This document shows positions 7,374 to 13,515 of a stretch of 13,515 nt of DNA, in pieces. The notes beneath the pieces were generated by a model that saw only the letters and a program-made list of their open reading frames with translations, had not been told where the DNA came from and did no database searches. The position numbers and the translations under genes were made by a program. The stretch is from Bryobacterales bacterium (GTDB lineage Bacteria; Acidobacteriota; Terriglobia; Bryobacterales; Bryobacteraceae): positions 95,001-108,515 of the forward strand of contig JADJWL010000014.1 in NCBI GenBank assembly GCA_016716385.1, written 5' to 3'. The first letter of the stretch is position 1, and every line of letters starts with the position of its first letter.

Positions 7374-7378
7374 AGGAG
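7374..7378 (+). promoter_or_regulatory. Ribosome binding site of the PpiD-like gene
   Basis: AGGAG lies 12 bases before the ATG at 7391, a rather long spacing. It is the only purine-rich site in the short leader and supports that start, which places the membrane anchor near the N-terminus as expected for PpiD. Confidence 0.5.
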
Positions 7379-7390
7379 TTACCCGCTCTC

Positions 7391-9325
7391 ATGTTCGATC
7401 TGTTCCGCAGCCGTGACAAACTCGTCCGGTACACATTGACCGCTTTTCTGAGCCTCGTCGCCTTATCGATGATCGGCTATCTGATTCCGGGCTACGGCGG
7501 CGGGGGCGGTCCCGCCGCGGACGACTTCGTCATCGCCGAAGTTGGCGAACTGAAAGTCACGGTGCAGGAAGCGCAGCGCATGATCCAGACGGCGGTGCGC
7601 GGCCGGCAAGTCCCCACAGAGATGATCGGCCTGTTTGTCCCGCAGTTGATCGACAATCTGATCATCGAACGCGTCCTGGAGTACCAGGCTGACGAGATGG
7701 GCTTCCGGGTGACGGGACCCGAGACGGCCGCGGCGATCCGCCAGACGATGCCGCAGCTTTTCCCCGACGGCAAGTTCATTGGCGCCGAGACGTACCAGGC
7801 GGTGCTCGAGCAGCAGGGCTTGAGCGTGGCGGACTTTGAAGACACGATGCGCCGCCAAGTCATGATCAACCGCGTCCGGGGCCTCCTCGAAGACAGTGTG
7901 GTCATCACGCGCGAGGCGGTCGAACGCGAGTTCCGCCGCCGCAACGACAAAGCGACGGTGGAGTATGTCCGCATCTCGCCGGCCTCGATGCGCGGCCTCG
8001 GCCCGATCACGGCGAACGAGATCCAGGAACACTACCTCAAGAACCTCGCGCAATTCCAGGTCCCCGAAGCGCGCGACCTGAAGATGTTCGTCCTCGACCG
8101 CAAACGATTCGCCGAGAGTGTTTCCGTCTCCGATGGCGAAGCGCAGGGGTTGTACGACCGGGAGCGTGACCGGTTCCGCATTCCGGAGCGCGCCCGTGTA
8201 CGCCACATTCTGCTCAACACGACCGAGAAATCCGCCGAAGAGCAGACCAAGCTCAAGGATCAGGCCGACGATCTGCTGAAGCAACTCAAGGGAGGCGCCG
8301 ACTTCGCCGCGCTGGCGCGCAAGTTCTCGGACGATCCGGGCAGCAAGGAAAAGGGCGGCGATCTCGACTGGGTCGTCCGCGGCCAGACCGTGCCCGAGTT
8401 CGAACAGGCGGCGTTCACGCTGAAGCCGAACGAACTGAGCGAGGTGATCAAGACCCAGTACGGCTTCCACATTGTGCAGGTCCAGGAGAAGCAGGAAGCG
8501 CGCCTGCAGCCGTTCGCCGAAGTGAAGGCCGACATCGTTGCGGAGTTGCGGAATCTGAAGACCGAGGAGACCTTCCAGTCGGCACTGGACCAGGCGATGA
8601 GCGCGATTCGCAAGGATCCCGGCGCCGCCGATGCGATCGCGCAGAAGGCCGGTCTCAGCATTGTCACCGCCGCCGCGCACAAGTTCGGCGACCCGCTCCC
8701 GGAAGCCGGCGCCAACCGCGACCTCGACGAGGCGATCCAGGCGCTGGGCGAGGGCCAGGTGAGCGACGTGTTCGAATTGCCGGGCGACCGGATGGGCTTC
8801 GCCCAGGTGGTGAAGGTGATACCCTCGCGCCAGGCGGAGCTGAAAGAGGTGGAGTCGCAGATCCGCACCGCGCTCGAAACCGAACAGCGCAACTCCGCCA
8901 TGCAGTTGGCGGCCAGCCAGTTGCGGGGCAAGCTCGCCGAACTGGGCAACGATCTGCAGAAGGCGGCACAGGCCGTGGGCCTGCGGGTTCAGGTCTCTGA
9001 ACCCTTCAGCCGGAATGGCGCGATCGAAGGACTGGGCGCCGCGGACTCGATTCCCGAAGCCTTCACCCAGCCCATCGGCACGATCTTCGGACCGACGCCG
9101 GTTGGGGATTCGATCGTTGTGGGCCGCGTCCACGGCCGTATCGAAGCCGACCTGACGAAACTTGCCGACGAAGAAAAGGCCCTTCGCGAGGAACTCAAGA
9201 GCCGACTCGGACGGGAACGGACGCAACTGTTTGAGGCCGGTCTGCGCGAGCGCCTGGAAAAGCAGGGCAAACTGAAGATCAACAAGCCGCTGCTGGACCG
9301 TATCGTCGGCAGCTACCGGAGCTAA
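7391..9325 (+). CDS. PpiD/SurA-type membrane-anchored peptidyl-prolyl cis-trans isomerase
   Basis: The 644-residue product is close to the length of Escherichia coli PpiD. A short basic cytosolic head (MFDLFRSRDKLVRY) is followed by one membrane segment (about 14-33) and a glycine run (36-40). Residues about 45-230 form a SurA-like chaperone domain (VAxxGELKVTVQE opening, LIDNLIIERVLEYQADEMG). The parvulin domain spans about 268-368, with RVRHILL (270-275), GGADFAALARKFSDDPGS (301-318), GGDLDW (322-327), PEFEQAAF (335-342) and YGFHIVQVQ (357-365). The rest is a helical C-terminal chaperone region. Such proteins assist folding of exported and outer-membrane proteins from the periplasmic face of the inner membrane. 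The parvulin site keeps more of the PrsA/SurA consensus than Escherichia coli PpiD, which is nearly inactive, so it may be catalytic. The DedA gene follows after 11 bases. Confidence 0.9.
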   Translation: MFDLFRSRDKLVRYTLTAFLSLVALSMIGYLIPGYGGGGGPAADDFVIAEVGELKVTVQEAQRMIQTAVRGRQVPTEMIGLFVPQLIDNLIIERVLEYQADEMGFRVTGPETAAAIRQTMPQLFPDGKFIGAETYQAVLEQQGLSVADFEDTMRRQVMINRVRGLLEDSVVITREAVEREFRRRNDKATVEYVRISPASMRGLGPITANEIQEHYLKNLAQFQVPEARDLKMFVLDRKRFAESVSVSDGEAQGLYDRERDRFRIPERARVRHILLNTTEKSAEEQTKLKDQADDLLKQLKGGADFAALARKFSDDPGSKEKGGDLDWVVRGQTVPEFEQAAFTLKPNELSEVIKTQYGFHIVQVQEKQEARLQPFAEVKADIVAELRNLKTEETFQSALDQAMSAIRKDPGAADAIAQKAGLSIVTAAAHKFGDPLPEAGANRDLDEAIQALGEGQVSDVFELPGDRMGFAQVVKVIPSRQAELKEVESQIRTALETEQRNSAMQLAASQLRGKLAELGNDLQKAAQAVGLRVQVSEPFSRNGAIEGLGAADSIPEAFTQPIGTIFGPTPVGDSIVVGRVHGRIEADLTKLADEEKALREELKSRLGRERTQLFEAGLRERLEKQGKLKINKPLLDRIVGSYRS

Positions 9326-9336
9326 GAACTCATTTC

Positions 9337-10014
9337 ATGATCGAACAGCTTCTGGAGCCGATCCGGATCCTCACCAGTCCGGACAAGCTCATCCAACTGC
9401 TCAGCACGCTCTTCACGGGCTGGCTCGGTTATCTCCTGCTGTTCGGGATCGTCTTCGCGGAAACGGGCCTGCTCGTGGGCTTCTTTCTTCCGGGCGACTC
9501 GCTGCTGTTTACCGTCGGCGTGGTGGCGGGCGCGGGCAGCCTCGACATTATCGCCATCAACATCATCCTGATGGCGGCGGCGATCATCGGCGACACGGTC
9601 GGCTACATGCTCGGGCGCCACACGGGCAACCGAATCTTCCGGCGCCCCAACTCCCGCTTTTTCCACCGCGAGCACCTGGAGCGCACGCAGGCGTTCTACG
9701 AGAAACACGGCGGCAAGACGATCATCTACGCCCGCTTCATCCCGATCATCCGCACGTTCGCGCCGTTTGTGGCGGGCGTGGCGCACATGAACTACTATCG
9801 TTTCATCGCGTTCAACGTCTTCGGCGGGATCGGCTGGATCTTCTCGCTGACAATGCTTGGCTATACGCTGGGCAGCGTCCCCATCGTGCGGCAGAATTTT
9901 GAGAAAGTGATCCTCCTGATCATCTTCCTCTCCGTGACGCCGATTCTTTTCGAGATCGTGCGCGGCCACCGGCGTCCCAAGGCGCCTGTTCCGAGTGTGC
10001 CGGACGAAGTTTAG
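9337..10014 (+). CDS. DedA-family (VTT domain) inner-membrane protein
   Basis: The 225-residue product is a polytopic membrane protein of the usual DedA length. Visible family motifs are the acidic FAETGLLVGFFLPGDSLLF (40-58), GDTVGYMLGR (85-94), the FHREHLERTQAFYEKHG segment (109-125), and YARFIPIIRTFAPFVAGVAHM (131-151), which carries the conserved R-x3-P-x2-R-x3-P-x3-AG pattern. Further membrane segments lie at about 159-180 and 188-208, and the C-terminus is basic. DedA proteins are needed for membrane homeostasis, and some flip undecaprenyl phosphate or phosphatidylethanolamine; which lipid applies here is not readable. It begins 11 bases after the PpiD-like stop and is probably co-transcribed with it. 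Its last four bases overlap the end of the convergent gene on the other strand. Confidence 0.93.
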   Translation: MIEQLLEPIRILTSPDKLIQLLSTLFTGWLGYLLLFGIVFAETGLLVGFFLPGDSLLFTVGVVAGAGSLDIIAINIILMAAAIIGDTVGYMLGRHTGNRIFRRPNSRFFHREHLERTQAFYEKHGGKTIIYARFIPIIRTFAPFVAGVAHMNYYRFIAFNVFGGIGWIFSLTMLGYTLGSVPIVRQNFEKVILLIIFLSVTPILFEIVRGHRRPKAPVPSVPDEV

Positions 10015-11270
10015 GACGCCAGTTCGGAAACGAACACTTTGAACTTCAGTCCGTCGAAGTGCGGTTCCGGAACCAGACGCACGTCCACCCTCATCCCCTC
10101 TTCCAATTGGGCCTCCAACAACTGCTGCACGGCGCGCAGTTTCTCGGGCGGAGGAGTATGGCTGAAGCAAAGCTCCGCCTCGATGCTGTGCAGACTCCTT
10201 TGGACGAACCGGTACTGGCGCAGGGCGCGTTCATCGCGCAAGGCGACGTCGAGCGCAAAGCACGAAATCTTGCGTCCCGAAGGGAGCGTCACCATGTCGG
10301 CCCTTCTTCCCAGTGGCGGGGCGATCCGGGGAACCTGGCGGCCGCACGGACAGTCACCTGGAATCAACCGGCACAGGTCGCCTTGTTCGTAGCGGATCAG
10401 CGGCATGGCGAACTGGTCCAGGCATGTGAGGACAGTGGACCCTGGCCGTCCGGGCGGCACCGGGCGCCCATCCTCGAGCAGCTCAACGATCAACGCATCG
10501 TCCTCCAGATGGAGCCCCAGGCGGCTGGAGCACGTCGCAGCAATCCGTCCGGCTTCCGCCGATCCGTAAATGTCGACGATCTCCAGACCCGGGTTATCCA
10601 CCAGAAGTTGGTTCCGGAATACCGGTTCCATCGTCTGGGAGGAGGTGATCACCAGACGCGGGCGGACGATTCCGCCCAAACCGCATCCGGCGTAGTAGAG
10701 GAGTGATTTCAATACCGTCGGATACGCCCACAGCACGTCGGGGCGAGACGCGCGGAGGCGCTCGAGCTGCTCGGCCAGCGGCAGCGATCCGGGGAGCACT
10801 TCGATCCGGTACAACCCGAGACGCCGGTGCAGCCGGCTCGAGCGGGTTCGCGTTGGACCGAGCAACGTGAGACGGTCGCGGGGCCGTACGCCCGCGCCGA
10901 TCAGCATCCGAAAGTCCCGCAAGCGGCGGGTCCGGTACTCGGCGGACGTAAGACGCACTTCGAACGGCACGCCCGAATGGCCGCTTGTGTGGAGTACCGT
11001 CAGATCGCTTGCCCCGCGCGCGAGGGCGTCCGCTCCGGCGCGGCGCAAGTCAGCCTTGGTCGTGACGGGCAACCGGAGGAGATCGGCCGGTTCGCGCACA
11101 TCGGCCGGCGTAACGCCGGCGCGATCCATCAGGCCGCGGTAGTAGGGAACGTGATCATAGGCGTGCCGGACCAGGCGCCGCAGCTTGACACGGCGGTATT
11201 CCTCCAGCCGCACACGCGGCCAGGACCGGCGGTGGAGAAGAGAAACGAACTCCAGCACCTCGGAGATCAT
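10011..11270 (-). CDS. Adenylate-forming enzyme of the phenylacetate-CoA ligase / CapK type, second of a tandem pair
   Basis: The 419-residue product carries the AMP-binding layout: phosphate-binding HTSGHSG (94-100), the YPTVLKSL segment (183-190), SSQTMEP (210-216), the acyl-adenylate motif YGSAEAG (235-241), RYEQGD (293-298) and the cysteine motif CPCGR (307-311), then GRRADMV (321-327) and a C-terminal lobe ending DGLKFKVF, where a lysine is expected. The YDHVPYYRGLM opening (38-48) is typical of CapK/PaaK proteins, which activate a carboxylic acid as an acyl-adenylate and often serve polysaccharide or natural-product clusters. The substrate cannot be read here. ATG at 11270 has GAGGG nine bases upstream and overlaps the previous gene's TGA in ATGA. 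It ends tail to tail with the DedA gene, sharing four bases. Confidence 0.87.
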   Translation of the reverse strand: MISEVLEFVSLLHRRSWPRVRLEEYRRVKLRRLVRHAYDHVPYYRGLMDRAGVTPADVREPADLLRLPVTTKADLRRAGADALARGASDLTVLHTSGHSGVPFEVRLTSAEYRTRRLRDFRMLIGAGVRPRDRLTLLGPTRTRSSRLHRRLGLYRIEVLPGSLPLAEQLERLRASRPDVLWAYPTVLKSLLYYAGCGLGGIVRPRLVITSSQTMEPVFRNQLLVDNPGLEIVDIYGSAEAGRIAATCSSRLGLHLEDDALIVELLEDGRPVPPGRPGSTVLTCLDQFAMPLIRYEQGDLCRLIPGDCPCGRQVPRIAPPLGRRADMVTLPSGRKISCFALDVALRDERALRQYRFVQRSLHSIEAELCFSHTPPPEKLRAVQQLLEAQLEEGMRVDVRLVPEPHFDGLKFKVFVSELAS

Positions 11271-12604
11271 GGTTCGATTCCCTCGCGGATGACCGTCTTC
11301 ACCTTGCCGCCCGGTCCCTGGGGCAGCATCCCGACAGGCTCGACGGTGACCTGGATCGCGGGTCCCAGCACCTCCCGCATCCGGACCGCCAGCGCATCCG
11401 GCGCGGCCGCGGCGCCACGCGCCCAGACCGCACGCACGTGGAAGGTATCCATACTCTTCTGGACGATCTGCACCTGCCGCAGACCTGGAACGGATTGCAG
11501 TTGGGGGATGACGGAAAACGCGTGGATCCTCCCGCCGCCGGGCCGGACAAGCAGATCATCGAGGCGGCCGTCGATGTTCGAGATCAAGGGTAGTGTGCGG
11601 CCACAGGGACAAACCCCTCCGTCTCGCGTGACAATGTCCCCGAGCCGGTAGTGGATCACGACCGTCGCGCGGCAGGCGAGGTTCGTGAGCACGAGCTCGC
11701 CCGGTTCGCCCGGGGCGGTGTCCCGGCCGCGCGCGTCCAGGACACGCACGGCTACCTGGTCCACGCTGACGTGGAACCCGCCGCGCACCTCGCACTGGAA
11801 GCCGATGCGGAGCGCTTCGACTGCCTGATACGTGCTCACGACCGGGATCCCGAGATCCTCTTCGATCAGCCGCCGGTCGCCCGCGGGCATCGCGTCGCCG
11901 CCGTAGGTCACCACCCGGGGCTTGACCAGCGGCCTGCCCGTCTCCAGGACCCATCGCAGGAACGCGCCCAGGTGCGATCCGATACCGCGATAGACCTCCG
12001 GCCGGAACGCATTCACCTCCTCCAGGAGCCGCGGAAACGGCAGGGCGGGCGAGAATAGGCGGCGCCGCAGGTCAAGGACCGCCGGATTCACCGTACGGCT
12101 CTCCCAGAAGCGGCGGAGTTGATCGCCCGTGCTGCCCACGCGATTGAACACCGCCTCCCGGTACGCCGTTTCGCGGCCCAGAAAGGTCTGCAAGGCCAAC
12201 CTTTGGCGCCGTCCCGCGGCGAGCGCCTCCAGCAGCGCGGGGGTGTCGTGGCGAAACGAGCGGCGCCGGCCCGAGGTGCCGCTTGAAAGCAGAGTCAAGC
12301 CATCTCTTCGTTCCGCGCCCTCCGCCGTAAACTGCTCTGGCTGCAAGACCAGATCGAGCTTGTCGACCACTGGCAGACGGGCCAGATCCGCCGGGGAGCG
12401 TAAATCGCCAGGTTGCGCTCCGGCACCGCGCATCCAGGCGCGATAGTAGGGCACCCGGTCGTGGGCGAATTGCACCAGCGCCTGGAAACGTGCAGTCTGA
12501 CGCGCGAGCAGGACCTCTTCAGGCAGGTAGGCGACCCGTGCCTCCCCCGCGGCAAGGCGGGCCACGCGGAGCGAGTTCGCAAAACGGACGAGGATCCCGG
12601 TCAA
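11267..12604 (-). CDS. Adenylate-forming enzyme of the phenylacetate-CoA ligase / CapK type, first of a tandem pair
   Basis: The 445-residue product shares the plan of its downstream neighbour: HDRVPYYRAWM (48-58), phosphate-binding LLSSGTSGRRRS (105-116), YGGDAMPAGDRRLIEEDLG (234-252), STYQAVEALR (257-266) in place of a canonical Y-G-x-x-E adenylate motif, HYRLGDIV (318-325), CPCGR (332-336), DGRLDDLLVRPGG (345-357), and a C-terminal PQGPGGKVKTV with the likely catalytic lysine K434. The two copies are strongly diverged, so they probably use different substrates or do different steps. The first start in frame is TTG at 12604, 24 bases after the dihydroorotate-dehydrogenase-like stop; no ATG lies in frame upstream and no strong ribosome binding site is seen, so the exact start is uncertain. 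The end overlaps the next gene in ATGA, indicating translational coupling. Confidence 0.86.
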   Translation of the reverse strand: MTGILVRFANSLRVARLAAGEARVAYLPEEVLLARQTARFQALVQFAHDRVPYYRAWMRGAGAQPGDLRSPADLARLPVVDKLDLVLQPEQFTAEGAERRDGLTLLSSGTSGRRRSFRHDTPALLEALAAGRRQRLALQTFLGRETAYREAVFNRVGSTGDQLRRFWESRTVNPAVLDLRRRLFSPALPFPRLLEEVNAFRPEVYRGIGSHLGAFLRWVLETGRPLVKPRVVTYGGDAMPAGDRRLIEEDLGIPVVSTYQAVEALRIGFQCEVRGGFHVSVDQVAVRVLDARGRDTAPGEPGELVLTNLACRATVVIHYRLGDIVTRDGGVCPCGRTLPLISNIDGRLDDLLVRPGGGRIHAFSVIPQLQSVPGLRQVQIVQKSMDTFHVRAVWARGAAAAPDALAVRMREVLGPAIQVTVEPVGMLPQGPGGKVKTVIREGIEP

Positions 12605-12628
12605 GCCGCCATCATAGCCGACCCGTGC

Positions 12629-13515
12629 TCAGGCCCGGGCAGCAGGAGACCGCAGCGTATAACTCGACAGCACCTTCATGTAGTTGCCGCGCTCGTACGC
12701 CGAGGCATCGGCCACCGAACGGTAGCTCATCGATCCGATCATCTGCCGCACGGACTCGTATTCATGCTCCTCCATCCACTGCCGCATGTCCGACTCGACT
12801 TGAAGCGCGTGCCCGACTCCGTGCAGCAGCAGCGCCGAGGTCATCATCGCCACCGTCGCCCCCGCCATCATCGACTTCAACACGTCGATGCCCGTGTGGA
12901 CGCCTCCCGTAATCGCCAGGTCGCACTTGATCCGGCGGTGCAGAATCGCGACCCAGTGCAGCCGCAGCAGCAGTTCCGAGGAGTTGCTCAGCGTCAGGCT
13001 GGGGACGACCTCGAGCGTCTGCAAATCCAGGTCCGGCTGGTAGAAGCGGTTGAACAGCACGAGTGACCCTGCGCCCGCCTGGTCGAGTTGCCGCGCAACG
13101 TTCGGAATCGAACTGAAGAAGGGACCCAGTTTTACAGCGAGCGGAATCTGAATCGACTTCCGGATCTGCCGCACCAGATCGATACAGTTCTCCTCGATGG
13201 TCTCGCCATCCACGTCGGGATCGGTCGGCAGGTTGTAGATGTTGAGTTCGAGCGCATCGGCGCCCGCCTCCTGCATCAGCGCGGCGTAGCGCAGCCAGCC
13301 GCCCAGCGAGACGCCGTTCAGACTGGCGATCACGGGGATCCGCACGCGCTCCTTCGCCTTGCGGATGTGCTCCAGATAGGCGTCGGGCCCGATGTTGTAC
13401 GAGTTCATGTCGGGAAAGTACGTCTGGGCCTCCGCATAGCTATGGGCGGCATCGTCGAGGTATCGGTCGAGAGTCAGACTCTCCACCTCGATCTGCTCTT
13501 CGAAAAGCGAATGCA
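12629..13515 (-). CDS. Dihydroorotate-dehydrogenase-like flavoprotein, 5' end outside window
   Basis: The gene enters from the right edge; the frame is open through base 13515 (HSLFEEQIEVESLTLDRYL), so a GTG near 13486 is internal, not the start. About 295 residues are visible. They form an FMN-binding TIM barrel: PVIASLNGVSLGGWLRYA, AGADALELNIYNLPTD, IPLAVKLGPFF, AGAGSLVLFNRF, and the phosphate-binding AITGGVHTGIDVLKSMMAGA followed by VAMMTSALLLHG. This is the dihydroorotate-dehydrogenase-like subfamily, not PyrD: in PyrD the region after the N-x-S/C-x-P-N motif holds the catalytic Cys or Ser, and here it reads NIYNLPTD with neither. Such proteins are often found beside pyruvate:ferredoxin oxidoreductase genes; whether one lies beyond the edge is unknown. 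It precedes the tandem ligase genes by 24 bases and may share their transcript. Confidence 0.88.
   Translation of the reverse strand, partial: HSLFEEQIEVESLTLDRYLDDAAHSYAEAQTYFPDMNSYNIGPDAYLEHIRKAKERVRIPVIASLNGVSLGGWLRYAALMQEAGADALELNIYNLPTDPDVDGETIEENCIDLVRQIRKSIQIPLAVKLGPFFSSIPNVARQLDQAGAGSLVLFNRFYQPDLDLQTLEVVPSLTLSNSSELLLRLHWVAILHRRIKCDLAITGGVHTGIDVLKSMMAGATVAMMTSALLLHGVGHALQVESDMRQWMEEHEYESVRQMIGSMSYRSVADASAYERGNYMKVLSSYTLRSPAARA

Noticed and set aside
7463..9226. Very long open frame on the minus strand opposite the PpiD-like gene
   Set aside because: The plus-strand frame has a clear foldase domain order; the antisense product is His/Arg/Leu-rich shadow with no motif.
9955..9990. Possible terminator hairpin near the end of the DedA gene (GGCG and GCGCC arms)
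   Set aside because: Arms are short, there is no T-run, and the bases are within coding sequence.
9322..10170. Open frame on the minus strand opposite the DedA gene
   Set aside because: The DedA frame shows membrane segments and family motifs; the antisense frame is charged low-complexity sequence.
1..13515. CRISPR array, tRNA, rRNA, insertion sequence or prophage elements
   Set aside because: No regularly spaced repeats, cloverleaf-like gene, transposase motif or phage protein was seen on either strand.

Overview
The window is a GC-rich, densely packed bacterial chromosomal segment. Protein style (large GC-rich envelope proteins, an LssY-C-like secreted protein, a PpiD/SurA-type foldase with a C-rich zinc-ribbon protein beside it) makes me lean towards an acidobacterium of the Solibacter/Bryobacter type, but that is an impression, not a demonstrated placement. 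No rRNA, tRNA, IS element, CRISPR array, phage gene or attachment site was seen. No gene-free stretch longer than 70 bases exists.

Left block (1-6903, all minus strand, transcribed right to left from 6903). Six genes are packed with overlaps or gaps of 1-13 bases: uvrA, a deoxyhypusine-synthase-like protein of unknown function, a CPBP intramembrane protease, mtnA, a thioredoxin-fold secreted protein with a CPHC active site, and a secreted LssY-C-like protein that runs off the left edge. The block mixes DNA repair, methylthioadenosine salvage and envelope functions. Two of its genes, uvrA and the LssY-C-like gene, are each broken by one apparent missing base in a run of four A (minus strand). 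Both are restored to full family-like reading by adding one A, so base-calling error is the leading explanation.

Centre (6904-10014, plus strand). A 68-base divergent intergenic region holds a perfect 9+9 inverted repeat with a nested hairpin between uvrA and a small double-zinc-ribbon protein. Next come a PpiD-like periplasmic peptidyl-prolyl isomerase, preceded by a perfect TATAAT that overlaps the previous stop codon, and a DedA-family membrane protein 11 bases further on. The pair looks like an envelope biogenesis unit.

Right block (10011-13515, minus strand, reading in from the right edge). A dihydroorotate-dehydrogenase-like flavoprotein (5' end outside the window) is followed by two tandem, diverged adenylate-forming enzymes of the phenylacetate-CoA ligase/CapK type, joined by an ATGA overlap. 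This block converges on the DedA gene with a four-base overlap of coding sequences.

I did not find a clearly new defence or mobile system. The most open questions are the deoxyhypusine-synthase-like protein without the expected lysine, the palindrome upstream of uvrA, the double zinc-ribbon protein, and the coupled pair of CapK-like enzymes.
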